The notes: generated from the sequence alone by a model not told the origin. DNA of 15,601 nucleotides from Gammaproteobacteria bacterium (GCA_021151625.1 JAGKWY010000128.1:1-15601), one strand, 5' to 3'. Counted from the first letter of the stretch, positions 1 through 8,119 are shown. Made by a program: numbers and translations.

Positions 1-96
<96 letters not shown>

Positions 97-190
97 TAAA
101 CTCCCTCTGTTCTGCCTTTTCCCAATGTTTATTCAGCCTTGAGCAAGCGATTCCTTGCCCTTGTTGGTGTCTATTTCCGCCTTGCACCGC

Positions 191-196
191 TATAAT
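191..196 (+). promoter_or_regulatory. Possible -10 element of a dnaX promoter
   Basis: A perfect TATAAT lies 50 bases before the dnaX ATG, in the gap between ffs and dnaX. No good -35 hexamer sits at 16-18 bases upstream; the nearest TTG-type candidate (TTGGTG, 164-169) is too far away. It may be a weak or activator-dependent sigma-70 promoter, or chance. Confidence 0.3.
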
Positions 197-245
197 CGCC
201 GCCTGATTTTTTACTCCTCCTTTTGACAAGAGAGCAGCATTCGGC

Positions 246-2279
246 ATGAGCTATCAAGTTCTGGCACGCAAGTGGCGCCCACGGGTTTTTCGCGAAATGG
301 TGGGGCAGGAGCACGTACTCCAGGCCCTGATTAACGCCCTGGATCATAATCGCCTGCACCATGCCTACCTGTTTACCGGTACTCGCGGCGTGGGTAAAAC
401 AACCATCGCACGTATTCTGGCCAAGTGCCTGAACTGTGAAACCGGCGTAAGTTCTGAACCCTGTGGCCAATGCTCAAGCTGCCGTGAAATTGCCGAAGGC
501 CGATTCGTTGATTTGATCGAAGTGGATGCTGCGTCGCGCACCAAAGTAGAGGATACGCGCGAACTGCTGGAGAACGTCCAGTACGCTCCGACTCGTGGCC
601 GCTACAAGGTTTACCTGATCGACGAAGTCCATATGCTCTCCAATAGCAGTTTTAACGCACTGCTGAAAACCCTGGAGGAGCCGCCACCCCATGTGAAGTT
701 TTTGCTGGCGACGACTGATCCGCAAAAACTACCGATGACCATCTTGTCGCGCTGTTTGCAGTTCAATCTGAAAAATATGAACCCCGAGCGCATCGTCCAG
801 CATTTGAAATTTGTGCTGGAGCAGGAGTTGGTGCCTTACGAAGAATCTGCCCTTTGGCATTTGGGTCGTGCTGCTGATGGCAGTATGCGCGATGCTATGA
901 GCTTGACTGATCAGGCGATTGCTTATGGTTCGGGCAAGATCGCCGAATCTGAAGTCAGTGCCATGCTGGGCACCATCGACCAGACAGCGGTTTACGATAT
1001 TGTCACTGCACTTGCCAGCTATGATGGTCGCTCGGTGCTGGCGGCGGTAGAGCGCATGTCCGAGCAAGCGCCGGATTACGCCAGCGCCCTGGCGGAAATG
1101 CTCGCGGTGCTGCATCGCATTGCAATTGCCCAGGCGTTGCCAGAGGCGGTGGATAACAGCCATGGTGATCGCGAGCGTATCCTGCAATTGTCACAACAAC
1201 TTCCGGCGGAAGATGTGCAACTTTTTTATCAAACTGCGTTGTTAGGCCGCCGCGACTTGCCGTTAGCGCCGGACCCGCGCGCAGGTTTTGAAATGGTGTT
1301 ACTGCGCATGCTGGCATTCAAGCCACAAGGCGTTATAGATATGCCGACCCAGGCATTGCCGAATTCTGCTGCGCCGGTCAAACCTGTTGCTGCAGCAGCG
1401 GTTAATACTCCTGCTCCAAATCCTGCATCAGTAAATATTCCGTCGGCAGCCATTCCATCTGTGGCGCCCATGCAGCAGCCAGTTGCGCAGCAACCTGCTG
1501 CTCAACCCGCAGTAACGGCGCCAGTTAATTTCGCTAGTGTTGCTGTTGCACCCGCAAATGTTGCTGGATCTGCGCCACAAGCTGCTGCGCCACAAGCAAT
1601 GCCTGAACCGCCACCGTTTGATGGCCCTTACGATAATGTTCCTGACGATGAATATGCCGAATACGCTCAAGCCCCGGCTTATTACGAAGCGCCGGCGGAG
1701 CAAGCGGTTAATCAGGGAGTACCTGAGCCAAAAAAGTCTGAGGCGGCTCAGCCGCCTGCTGCGGCCATATTAAACTCGGTACTGAATTCATCAGCGGCGC
1801 CTGCGCTCGTTGAGGCGCCTGCGGTAGTTGCAAAACCGGCTGCACCTGAACCGGTGGTGCGTGCCAAGCCAGTGCGCAAAATTCCCTATGATCAGGCCGG
1901 TCCGCAGGAGTGGACGGAAATTTATCTGGGCTTGGGTGTAACTGGTATTTTGCAAAGCACGGTTTCCAACTGCCAGCTTATTGGCAGGCAGGGCAACGCA
2001 TTCCAGTTTGTATTGGATGAAAACAACAGCACACTGTTTGATGTAAGCCACGAAAAACGTCTGGCCGATTTATTGACTGATTATTTTGCGGAACCTATTC
2101 GCGTGAGTATTCAGTTGGGAACAGTTACAGCGGAAACGCCCGCATTAATGGCGATTCGCCTGCGTGCCGAGCGACAACTGCAAGCGGAAGATGCCATCAA
2201 GAATGATCCGATTGTGCTGCAGCTGATTGCGCAATTTGGTGCAACCCTGCGCGAAGATACTATTCAACCAATTAACTAA
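246..2279 (+). CDS. dnaX: DNA polymerase III subunit tau (and gamma by frameshifting)
   Basis: This is the clamp-loader ATPase of the DNA polymerase III holoenzyme; tau also tethers the core polymerases and the DnaB helicase. The 677-residue protein starts with the standard MSYQVLARKWRP. It shows Walker A GTRGVGKT (45-52), four zinc-type cysteines (C64, C73, C76, C79), Walker B with DEVH (126-129), sensor 1 TTD (156-158) and the SRC arginine finger (168-170). A long Ala/Pro/Gln-rich linker runs from about 370 to 545, followed by the alpha-binding domain (about 555-677). An AAGAGAG-like ribosome site lies about 12 bases upstream of the ATG. The linker is longer than in E. coli (tau 643 residues) and contains a complete -1 frameshift signal, so a 498-residue gamma is also expected. 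It is followed by ybaB and recR, the usual order. Confidence 0.98.
   Translation: MSYQVLARKWRPRVFREMVGQEHVLQALINALDHNRLHHAYLFTGTRGVGKTTIARILAKCLNCETGVSSEPCGQCSSCREIAEGRFVDLIEVDAASRTKVEDTRELLENVQYAPTRGRYKVYLIDEVHMLSNSSFNALLKTLEEPPPHVKFLLATTDPQKLPMTILSRCLQFNLKNMNPERIVQHLKFVLEQELVPYEESALWHLGRAADGSMRDAMSLTDQAIAYGSGKIAESEVSAMLGTIDQTAVYDIVTALASYDGRSVLAAVERMSEQAPDYASALAEMLAVLHRIAIAQALPEAVDNSHGDRERILQLSQQLPAEDVQLFYQTALLGRRDLPLAPDPRAGFEMVLLRMLAFKPQGVIDMPTQALPNSAAPVKPVAAAAVNTPAPNPASVNIPSAAIPSVAPMQQPVAQQPAAQPAVTAPVNFASVAVAPANVAGSAPQAAAPQAMPEPPPFDGPYDNVPDDEYAEYAQAPAYYEAPAEQAVNQGVPEPKKSEAAQPPAAAILNSVLNSSAAPALVEAPAVVAKPAAPEPVVRAKPVRKIPYDQAGPQEWTEIYLGLGVTGILQSTVSNCQLIGRQGNAFQFVLDENNSTLFDVSHEKRLADLLTDYFAEPIRVSIQLGTVTAETPALMAIRLRAERQLQAEDAIKNDPIVLQLIAQFGATLREDTIQPIN
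1714..1757 (+). promoter_or_regulatory. Programmed -1 ribosomal frameshift signal in dnaX
   Basis: Three elements are in the same order as in E. coli dnaX. An SD-like AGGGAG (1714-1719) lies exactly 10 bases before the slippery heptamer A AAA AAG (1730-1736), which is read in frame as CCA AAA AAG. After a 4-base spacer comes a perfect 7-bp hairpin, AGGCGGC-TCA-GCCGCCT (1741-1757). After a -1 slip the ribosome reads GTC and then stops at TGA (1739-1741), giving a gamma subunit of 498 residues ending in Lys-Lys-Val. The parts are seen directly; that they work is inferred from the well-studied E. coli signal. Confidence 0.87.
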
Positions 2280-2306
2280 TTTTTTATTTCAAACAAAGAG
2301 GGCGCT

Positions 2307-2627
2307 ATGAAAGGTCTTGGCGATTTAATGAAACAGGCCCAGCAAATGCAGGCCGATATGCAAAAAATGCAGGAAGATCTGGCGAAGGCAGAAGTAAAAG
2401 GCGAAGCCGGTGCCGGTTTGGTGTCAGTCGTGATGACGGGGCGCCATGATGTAAAACGTGTGCACATTGATGACAGCCTGATGCGTGAAGATAAAGAAAT
2501 GCTGGAAGATTTACTCGCGGCGGCAGTGAACGATGCTGTGCGTAAAATCGAACAACAAAATCGTGATCAAATGGCAAAGATGACTGCGGGTATGGGCATT
2601 CCCCCCGATTTCAAAATGCCATTTTAG
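2307..2627 (+). CDS. ybaB: Nucleoid-associated protein, YbaB/EbfC family
   Basis: This is a small DNA-binding protein of the YbaB/EbfC family, which forms dimers and binds the nucleoid; its precise role is unsettled. At 106 residues it has the usual family length. The N-terminal helix is rich in Met, Gln and Lys (LMKQAQQMQADMQKMQEDLA, 7-26) and is a likely coiled coil. A beta-sheet core follows (GLVSVVMTGRHDVKRVHID), then a second amphipathic helix, and a Met/Gly/Pro-rich tail typical of the family. The ATG is preceded by AGAGGGCGCT, a reasonable ribosome site. It lies 27 bases after dnaX and 46 before recR, and should be co-transcribed with both. Confidence 0.95.
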   Translation: MKGLGDLMKQAQQMQADMQKMQEDLAKAEVKGEAGAGLVSVVMTGRHDVKRVHIDDSLMREDKEMLEDLLAAAVNDAVRKIEQQNRDQMAKMTAGMGIPPDFKMPF

Positions 2628-2635
2628 TTTTTTTT
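2592..2635 (+). terminator. Weak hairpin plus T-run at the ybaB stop
   Basis: The arms ATGGGCATT (2592-2600, one bulged G) and AATGCCAT (2615-2622) can pair across a 14-base loop. They are followed by the TAG stop and eight T residues (2628-2635). The stem is short and the loop long, so this is at most a partial terminator that would lower recR expression relative to dnaX and ybaB. Confidence 0.3.
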
Positions 2636-2673
2636 GCGCCACACTTTTAATTCTCGACTAGAAAATACTATTC

Positions 2674-3285
2674 ATGTTTAGCCCGTTGATCGACGAACTT
2701 ATGGCATCCCTGCGTTGCCTGCCCGGTGTTGGCCCAAAATCCGCACAGCGTATGGCGCTACATTTATTGGAGCGCGACCGTGTGGGCGCCGAACGCCTTG
2801 CTGCCAGTTTGCAAAAGGCTGTTGCAGGTGTTGGTCGCTGCCAGCGCTGCCGCACACTCACCGAACAAAAATTTTGCGGCATCTGCGCCAATACACGGCG
2901 TGATAACAGTTTGTTGTGTGTAGTAGAAACGCCGGGCGATGTATTGGCTATTGAGCAAGCCGGCACATATCAGGGTAAGTATTTTGTACTGCTCGGGCAT
3001 CTCTCGCCCATCGATGGCATAGGCCCGGAAGATATTGGTGTCGATCAGCTTATTAATTTATTGCAAACAGATCCCGAGCATCCTGAAGATCGCGTGCAAG
3101 AAGTAATCCTTGCCACCAACCCAACCGTAGAGGGTGAAGCAACGGCTTATTACATTAGTGAGCGCGCTAAAAACCTGAATGTCACTGTCTCGCGTATTGC
3201 CCATGGTGTTCCACTCGGTGGCGAGTTGGAATTTATTGATGGCGGTACCCTTGCGCACGCGTTTTCATCGCGTCGCAATTTATAG
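2674..3285 (+). CDS. recR: Recombination mediator protein RecR
   Basis: RecR works with RecO (and RecF) to load RecA onto SSB-coated single-stranded DNA during gap repair. The 203-residue protein has the full family layout: an N-terminal helix-hairpin-helix (CLPGVGPKSAQRMALHLL, about 15-32), a four-cysteine zinc finger (C56, C59, C68, C71) and a Toprim domain beginning around VVETP (E85 as the conserved acid). It ends with the conserved HGVPLGGELEFIDGGTL region (177-193). The ATG gives the standard start, MFSPLIDELM, although no strong ribosome site precedes it, so translation may depend on coupling with ybaB. An AT-rich hairpin with a T-run overlaps and follows its stop. Confidence 0.97.
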   Translation: MFSPLIDELMASLRCLPGVGPKSAQRMALHLLERDRVGAERLAASLQKAVAGVGRCQRCRTLTEQKFCGICANTRRDNSLLCVVETPGDVLAIEQAGTYQGKYFVLLGHLSPIDGIGPEDIGVDQLINLLQTDPEHPEDRVQEVILATNPTVEGEATAYYISERAKNLNVTVSRIAHGVPLGGELEFIDGGTLAHAFSSRRNL

Positions 3286-3309
3286 TTTATGTAGAACACA
3301 TAAATTTTT
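3284..3309 (+). terminator. Possible terminator after recR
   Basis: TTTATGT (3286-3292) and ACATAAA (3298-3304) form a perfect 7-bp stem with the 5-base loop AGAAC. The stem can be extended by one G-T and one A-T pair, and TTTTT follows (3305-3309). It is AT-rich and therefore weak, but it sits at the end of the dnaX-ybaB-recR group, immediately before rnd. Confidence 0.4.
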
Positions 3310-3340
3310 AGAACTCTTAAACTTTTTTGAAAATCATCGA

Positions 3341-4504
3341 ATGCTGATTCCAACTGAACCTATCTGGATTGATCAGGATGATCAATTAGCTGAGCTTTGC
3401 GCTCACTGGCGCCAGCAAGCGGCTATTGCTGTAGATACGGAATTTATGCGCAGTGAGACTTTTTATCCCATCGCCGGCTTGTTGCAAATTGGTGATGGCA
3501 AGGGTTGTTATTTAATTGATCCGTTGGCAATTAACAATAACGAACCGCTGCGCGAGTTAATGCTCGATCCGGCCGTGACCAAAGTGCTGCACTCCTGTTC
3601 GGAAGATCTGGAAGTATTCCAGCGCTGGTTAGACGTTGTGCCTGCGCCTCTGTTTGATACGCAAATCGCCGCCGCGTTTGCGGGCCTGGGTTTTAGTTTG
3701 GGGTATTCATCGCTAGTTAAAAACCTGCTTACTATCGAAATTCCCAAAGATGAAACTCGCTCCGATTGGTTGCAGCGACCGCTCAGTGTGGCGCAATTAA
3801 AATATGCAGCTTTGGACGTTGCCCATATGCTGGTGGTCTATGGCAAATTATTGCAATTGTTAAAAGCCAATGAACGGCTTGAATGGGTAAAAAGTGATTG
3901 CGCCGATTTGGTTGCCAATGCGCGCAAAGCAGAAGATTTTTCCGATGCTTACCAGAAAGTAGGTTTTGCCTGGAAATTGCGTCCGCAAGAGTTGGCGGTT
4001 CTGCGTGATCTTTGTATCTGGCGTGAACATGAAGCGCGCGTGCGTAATATTCCTCGCAATCGTTTAATCAAGGAACCGAGCCTGTGGGAAATTGCGCGCA
4101 AAAAAGTGCAAGACCTGGCGCAGTTGCAAAAGGTTCCGGATATCCCTTCGCGCACGGTAAAAGGTGATGGCGAGGCCATTGTGCAAATAGTGGCAGCTGC
4201 CTTAAGTCGTGATGAATCCAGTTGGCCTGCGCGCCTTGATCCACCGCTGGCGCAAAGTGAAGGCCCGCTAATGAAGAGTTTGAAAAGTTTTGTGCGGGAG
4301 TTTGCCGAACAGCAACAAATTCCAGCAGAAGTATTAATTCGTAAAAAGGATTACGAATTTATTGTGCGCTCGGGAATGAAAGGCGGTACTTATCAGTTGC
4401 CCGTGCGTTTGCAAGGCTGGCGTTTTGGTTTGATCGGTGAGGGTTTATTGCGTCTTGCGCAAACCCAAACCCAAACCCAAACCCAAACCCAAACGCTATC
4501 TTAG
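3341..4504 (+). CDS. rnd: Ribonuclease D
   Basis: This 3'-5' exoribonuclease trims tRNA precursors and other small RNAs. The DEDDy exonuclease motifs are all present: Exo I VDTEF (D32, E34), Exo II SCSEDLEVF (D89) and Exo III YAALD (Y155, D159). The HRDC domain region follows from about residue 210, with LRPQELAVLRDLCIWRE. I chose the ATG at 3341 because it gives the normal RNase D N-terminus (387 residues; E. coli has about 375). The open frame extends upstream into recR, but that extension is not family-like. No strong ribosome site is visible. The last residues are an odd Gln-Thr repeat (374-385) encoded by a hexanucleotide repeat. ycgL and ycgN follow, as in other gammaproteobacteria. Confidence 0.96.
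   Translation: MLIPTEPIWIDQDDQLAELCAHWRQQAAIAVDTEFMRSETFYPIAGLLQIGDGKGCYLIDPLAINNNEPLRELMLDPAVTKVLHSCSEDLEVFQRWLDVVPAPLFDTQIAAAFAGLGFSLGYSSLVKNLLTIEIPKDETRSDWLQRPLSVAQLKYAALDVAHMLVVYGKLLQLLKANERLEWVKSDCADLVANARKAEDFSDAYQKVGFAWKLRPQELAVLRDLCIWREHEARVRNIPRNRLIKEPSLWEIARKKVQDLAQLQKVPDIPSRTVKGDGEAIVQIVAAALSRDESSWPARLDPPLAQSEGPLMKSLKSFVREFAEQQQIPAEVLIRKKDYEFIVRSGMKGGTYQLPVRLQGWRFGLIGEGLLRLAQTQTQTQTQTQTLS
4460..4494 (+). repeat. Hexanucleotide microsatellite (AAACCC, about 5.8 copies)
   Basis: The unit AAACCC is repeated five times without error (4461-4490) and flanked by a preceding C and a trailing AAAC. It lies in the last codons of rnd and encodes six Gln-Thr pairs. Because the unit is six bases long, copy-number change would lengthen or shorten the tail without shifting the frame. 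Confidence 0.95.
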
Positions 4505-4554
4505 TACATACCTGTTTTACGTGATTATTCAGTTCTTAACCGATTATTAAATTT

Positions 4555-4851
4555 ATGAAAATTATTTGTGAAATTTACCGCAGTCCGAAGGAAGAGGGCA
4601 TGTATCTCTATGTAAAAAAGGAAGAGGGCTTAAGCCGGGTGCCAGAGGATTTATTGAAACTCTTTGGTAAACCGCAACAGGCGATGGTGTTGTTACTAAC
4701 CCCCGGGAAAAAACTCGCTAATGCCAGTGTGGAAAAAGTGGCAGAGAGTTTGGAAGAAAAAGGGTTTTACTTGCAAATGCCTCCGCGCGGTGAACGCGAT
4801 CTAGATGCAGAGCGCATTCGCGCCTTAAATTCAAAATTATCCGGTCATTAA
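4555..4851 (+). CDS. ycgL: YcgL domain-containing protein
   Basis: This is a small conserved gammaproteobacterial protein of the YcgL family, of unknown biochemical role. The 98 residues match the family: the N-terminus MKIICEIYRSPKEEGMYLYV, the middle LSRVPEDLLKLFGKP and the LEEKGFYLQMPP segment near residue 76 are characteristic. It starts 50 bases after rnd and ends 6 bases before ycgN, so the three are probably one transcript. No clear purine-rich ribosome site precedes the ATG; the upstream bases are AT-rich. Confidence 0.93.
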   Translation: MKIICEIYRSPKEEGMYLYVKKEEGLSRVPEDLLKLFGKPQQAMVLLLTPGKKLANASVEKVAESLEEKGFYLQMPPRGERDLDAERIRALNSKLSGH

Positions 4852-4857
4852 TTCGGT

Positions 4858-5301
4858 ATGGCACAACAAGTATTCTGGCTGGCAAAAACACTGGAGCAGA
4901 TGTCGCCCGAGGAGTTTGAATCCCTCTGCGATGGCTGCGGTAAATGCTGCCTGCACAAACTGGAAGATGAAGATACTGGCGATGTGTATTACACCAAAGT
5001 CGCCTGTCGTTACCTGGACCATGACACTTGTCGTTGTCAGGAATACACTAATCGCCAGCAGTTGGTGGAAGCCTGTGCGGTGCTTACTCCGGAAACGGTG
5101 AAAGATACCTATTGGTTGCCGGAAACCTGTGCTTATCGCCTGGTAGCAGAAGGTATCCCCCTGTTTGATTGGCACCCGCTGATTTCCGGTGATCCTGAAT
5201 CAGTTCATACTGCCGGTATTTCGGTGCGTGGACGGGTAGTGCACGAGCAATCGGTGGACCCGGATGACCTGGAAGATTATGTTATTCGCTGGGTGAGTTA
5301 A
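4858..5301 (+). CDS. ycgN: YcgN family cysteine-cluster protein (UPF0260)
   Basis: This is a conserved protein of the YcgN/UPF0260 family with a zinc- or iron-chelating cysteine cluster; its function is not established. The signature C-x2-C-x2-C-C is CDGCGKCC (C24, C27, C30, C31). Further cysteines at 50, 58, 60 and 73 probably complete the metal site. The length of 147 residues is normal. The C-terminal part (PLFDWHPLISGDPESVHTAGISVRGRVV) is typical of the family. Only 6 bases separate it from ycgL, which argues for co-translation. No terminator is seen after it; a block of short direct repeats follows instead. Confidence 0.94.
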   Translation: MAQQVFWLAKTLEQMSPEEFESLCDGCGKCCLHKLEDEDTGDVYYTKVACRYLDHDTCRCQEYTNRQQLVEACAVLTPETVKDTYWLPETCAYRLVAEGIPLFDWHPLISGDPESVHTAGISVRGRVVHEQSVDPDDLEDYVIRWVS

Positions 5302-5370
5302 TGTTTGTAGAAAATGTTTGTAGAAGTGGGTGCTTGTGAAGTGAATGTGTGTAGAACCCTGTTTGTAGCC
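5301..5370 (+). repeat. Four degenerate 12-base direct repeats
   Basis: ATGTTTGTAGAA occurs at 5301-5312 and again, exactly, at 5314-5325. A one-mismatch copy, ATGTGTGTAGAA, is at 5345-5356, and a core copy, CTGTTTGTAGCC, at 5359-5370. They fill the gap between ycgN and the next gene. Spacing is irregular and there are no unique spacers of constant length, so this is not a CRISPR. It may be local slippage-born duplication or a set of protein-binding sites. Confidence 0.7.
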
Positions 5371-5393
5371 ATTAAGGCCCGGAGATATAGCTA

Positions 5394-5894
5394 ATGGAAA
5401 ATATCACTGAATACCAATATGCCTGGGCGTTGTACCTTGCCGGCGCATTGGGTTGTACCCTGGCAGCCTGGCTATTGTTTCGTCGCCTGGGGCGTGTGGT
5501 TACGCATTTCTTTGTGATTACCGTGATGGTGATTTTATTTACACCCTATGCCATTGATGCGGACAAGATGATTATGGCCCCCGGTATGTACACACTGGTA
5601 TTTGGCTATTTTGAGGGTGGCTTTGCAGCGATTAAACCGCTGCTGAAAGTCATGTTGGGGATTTGGGCTTTGGCGCAGGTGCTGTCATTAATTTACCAAA
5701 TGCTCACGCGTGGTAGCCGCGCAAAACACCAGGAAGATTATCGCCCCTATCAACAAAACAGTTATGAAGATGAAGAAGACTATAACTACAACCAGCGACG
5801 AGTAGAGCGCAATTCCGGTCGCGGTTTGTCGCGCGAAGAGCGCATTGCTCGAGACGAACTCTTACACGAAGAGCCTATCCGCGCGATTCGCTAA
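5394..5894 (+). CDS. Small integral membrane protein, unknown function
   Basis: I do not recognise a named family. The 166-residue protein has about three predicted membrane helices: roughly 9-29 (YAWALYLAGALGCTLAAWLLF), 34-54 (VVTHFFVITVMVILFTPYAI) and 84-106 (PLLKVMLGIWALAQVLSLIYQML). A charged, Tyr/Glu/Arg-rich tail of about 55 residues follows and is probably cytoplasmic. The ATG has a good ribosome site (GGAG, 5381-5384). A terminator follows directly, so it ends its own transcript. The next gene is a membrane-anchored VWA protein. A functional link is possible but rests only on adjacency. Confidence 0.85.
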   Translation: MENITEYQYAWALYLAGALGCTLAAWLLFRRLGRVVTHFFVITVMVILFTPYAIDADKMIMAPGMYTLVFGYFEGGFAAIKPLLKVMLGIWALAQVLSLIYQMLTRGSRAKHQEDYRPYQQNSYEDEEDYNYNQRRVERNSGRGLSREERIARDELLHEEPIRAIR

Positions 5895-5926
5895 ACACTC
5901 TTTCATTTGTTTACCCGATATTTACC

Positions 5927-5952
5927 AAAGCCAGCTTCGCGCTGGCTTTTTT
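5927..5952 (+). terminator. Strong intrinsic terminator
   Basis: AAAGCCAGC (5927-5935) and GCTGGCTTT (5941-5949) form a perfect 9-bp stem with the loop TTCGC. The T-run extends to about 5952. It separates the small membrane protein gene from the VWA gene. Confidence 0.92.
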
Positions 5953-6118
5953 ATTTTCTGGTTGCCGATGAGTTTATCCTCCTACTGATTTTTACAAATT
6001 CCATTCCTGCTAAAAATGGCGAATTGGCCCATGGCTGCTATAACTAATGGCAATAACATCCAGAGTGGGCGAGCTTTGCCTGCCTTTTATATACGCCAAT
6101 TTATTAACAGGAATCCCC

Positions 6119-8119
6119 ATGCGCCAGTTGTGTTTCGCCCTGGTTTCTGCCGCGCTGCTATTTTCTGGCCCGCTCCTGGCTGAGGAAATTGCCAAGCCCT
6201 TACCGGCGGATGTACGAGTGGTGATCGATATTTCTGGCAGCATGAAAAAGACTGATCCACAAAACCTGCGCAAACCTGCGGTGGATTTAATTGTGCGTTT
6301 ATTGCCGGACAACAGCAAAGCGGGCATTTGGACCTTTGGGCAATCGGTCAATATGTTGGTACCGCATCGTGTTGTTGACCAGGCCTGGCGCGATGATGGC
6401 TCGAAAAAAGCCAATACGATTAACTCTATCGCCATGTTTACCAATATTGGTAGTGCCCTCGACAAAGCCGCTGAAGATTACGCAACGCCCGCCAAAGATT
6501 ATCGCCGCAATATTATTTTGCTGACGGATGGTGTGGTGGATATCAGCAAAGAAGCGGTGGTGAATTTGAATGAACGCAAACGTGTGCTTACCGAAATTTT
6601 ACCGCGTTTAAAAGCGTCCGATTATCGCATCCATACCATTGCACTTTCGGGTGATTCCGATCAGGAGTTGATGAAAAAACTGTCCATGGCTACTGATGGT
6701 ATTTCAGAAGTAGCTGACACGGCTGATGAATTGATGAGCACCTTTCTGCGCATTTTTGATCAGGCGGTTCCGGCGGAACGTGTGCCTCTGGATGACAATG
6801 GTTTTCTGGTGGATAGCAGTATCCAGGAATTTACTGCGTTGATTTTTCGTCGTGCGGAAGTGCCGGCCACTATTATTGTTGCTCCGGATGGCAAAGAGTT
6901 TAGCGGTACAGACCCAAAACATAATGTGAATTGGTATCGCACTGACAAATACGACCTGATTACTGTTCAACATCCACAAGCGGGTCAGTGGCAAGTAAAA
7001 ACTGACATGGCGCCGGGCAGCCGTGTGACTGTGGTGAGTAATTTGCAGCTCACCGTGCAACCGATGAAAAGCAATATTAAATCCGGCCAGTCATTGGATC
7101 TGGCCTATTCATTCCAGGAAAACGGCAGCACTATTACCAATAAAGATTTCCTCGGGGTGCTAACTGGTGAAGTGTTAACTTCTGGCGGTGATAGCCTGGA
7201 AGTAACATCGACCGCATTGGCAATGGGAACGCCAGACGACGGTGTGTTCCATCAAAAACTGGAGGGTTTTGTCGGGCAGGGTGAGTACGATGTAAAAATC
7301 CTGATTGATGGAAAAACCTTCAAACGCGAATTTATCCATCACCTGAATATTTCTGACTCTGCGTTCAAGCTGGAAAAAACGCTGGATGAATCCAGCGGTA
7401 AAAAAGTGTACAGCTATAAATTGATTGCTGATCTGGAAGCGGTGGATGTAGGTGCAACTACAGTGAAAGCCATTATTAAAAATTCCAAAGCCAATAATCT
7501 GGAACGCGACCTTAATACCATTGGCAATGAGCGCTGGGAATTTTCATTTGCACCCGTACAAACCGCGCACTATGACATCAGTTTGAGTGTGACTGGCAAG
7601 CATATTGATGGCAGCCCGCTGACGGAAACGATTAAAGCGGATAGTTTTTATTTTCCTGATGAAGCCAGTGTATTGGCTGCCGAGCAACCGGCAAGCTCAG
7701 CGGCTGCTTCATCTGCGGCATCCAGTGAAGCAGTGGCAGAAAAAACCGAGCCAGCCCCTGAGCCTGAAGTAGCTGAAGAAGCAAAGCCCAACCTCTGGTT
7801 GTATGTAGGCATTGGTATTGGCAACCTATTGGTGATTATTCTGGGTTACCTGGTCTATCGTTTGATTGCGGGCGGTAAGGATAAAGATGAGAGCGATGAA
7901 ATTGAAAAAACCCTTAAAACCGACATCAATAGTTTGAAAAAACCTGCAGCAGCACCGGCAGAAAAAACCGTGATTGATGTATCCGATGAGTCAGATATGG
8001 GCACTATACCCATGAATGATAGCGCCGATGGCGAAATGAAAATGGCTGATGATTTGATGGCTGATAATCTCTTCCCGTTAGATAATATGGAAGAACCCGG
8101 CGATAAAGATAAAACCTGA
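6119..8119 (+). CDS. Membrane-anchored von Willebrand factor A domain protein (TIGR03503-like)
   Basis: This is an exported, single-anchor membrane protein with a metal-binding VWA domain; its partner and role are unknown. From the ATG at 6119 it has 666 residues. I chose this start because AGGA lies 7 bases upstream and it gives a clean signal peptide (MRQLCFALVSAALLFSGPLLA, cleaved near 21). The MIDAS motif DISGS (37-41) opens the VWA domain, with ILLTDGVVD as the later metal-site loop. Beta-rich domains follow to about 540. A Ser/Ala/Glu/Pro-rich spacer leads to one membrane helix (about 560-585) and an acidic cytoplasmic tail. The layout recalls the TIGR03503 family, though that assignment is from memory. 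Its stop overlaps the next start (TGATG). Confidence 0.88.
   Translation: MRQLCFALVSAALLFSGPLLAEEIAKPLPADVRVVIDISGSMKKTDPQNLRKPAVDLIVRLLPDNSKAGIWTFGQSVNMLVPHRVVDQAWRDDGSKKANTINSIAMFTNIGSALDKAAEDYATPAKDYRRNIILLTDGVVDISKEAVVNLNERKRVLTEILPRLKASDYRIHTIALSGDSDQELMKKLSMATDGISEVADTADELMSTFLRIFDQAVPAERVPLDDNGFLVDSSIQEFTALIFRRAEVPATIIVAPDGKEFSGTDPKHNVNWYRTDKYDLITVQHPQAGQWQVKTDMAPGSRVTVVSNLQLTVQPMKSNIKSGQSLDLAYSFQENGSTITNKDFLGVLTGEVLTSGGDSLEVTSTALAMGTPDDGVFHQKLEGFVGQGEYDVKILIDGKTFKREFIHHLNISDSAFKLEKTLDESSGKKVYSYKLIADLEAVDVGATTVKAIIKNSKANNLERDLNTIGNERWEFSFAPVQTAHYDISLSVTGKHIDGSPLTETIKADSFYFPDEASVLAAEQPASSAAASSAASSEAVAEKTEPAPEPEVAEEAKPNLWLYVGIGIGNLLVIILGYLVYRLIAGGKDKDESDEIEKTLKTDINSLKKPAAAPAEKTVIDVSDESDMGTIPMNDSADGEMKMADDLMADNLFPLDNMEEPGDKDKT

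Noticed and set aside
143..158. Hairpin GCAAG/CTTGC after ffs as its terminator
   Set aside because: The stem is only five pairs and no T-run follows.
729..1187. Antisense open frame of 152 codons across dnaX
   Set aside because: It has no recognisable domain or ribosome site and is the mirror of a strongly conserved coding region; it looks like a coding shadow.
3179..3340. Longer rnd reading frame starting inside recR
   Set aside because: The extra 54 residues do not look like RNase D, lie wholly within or just after recR, and the ATG at 3341 gives the family's normal N-terminus and length.
4460..4494. Telomere-like repeat
   Set aside because: AAACCC resembles eukaryotic telomere units, but it is short, within a bacterial coding frame and followed by more bacterial genes.
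5301..5370. CRISPR array
   Set aside because: The repeats are only 12 bases, spaced irregularly, degenerate, and no cas genes are present.
6047..6118. Upstream ATG for the VWA protein
   Set aside because: The start at 6119 has a ribosome site and a clean signal peptide directly at the N-terminus; the longer form would bury the signal peptide.
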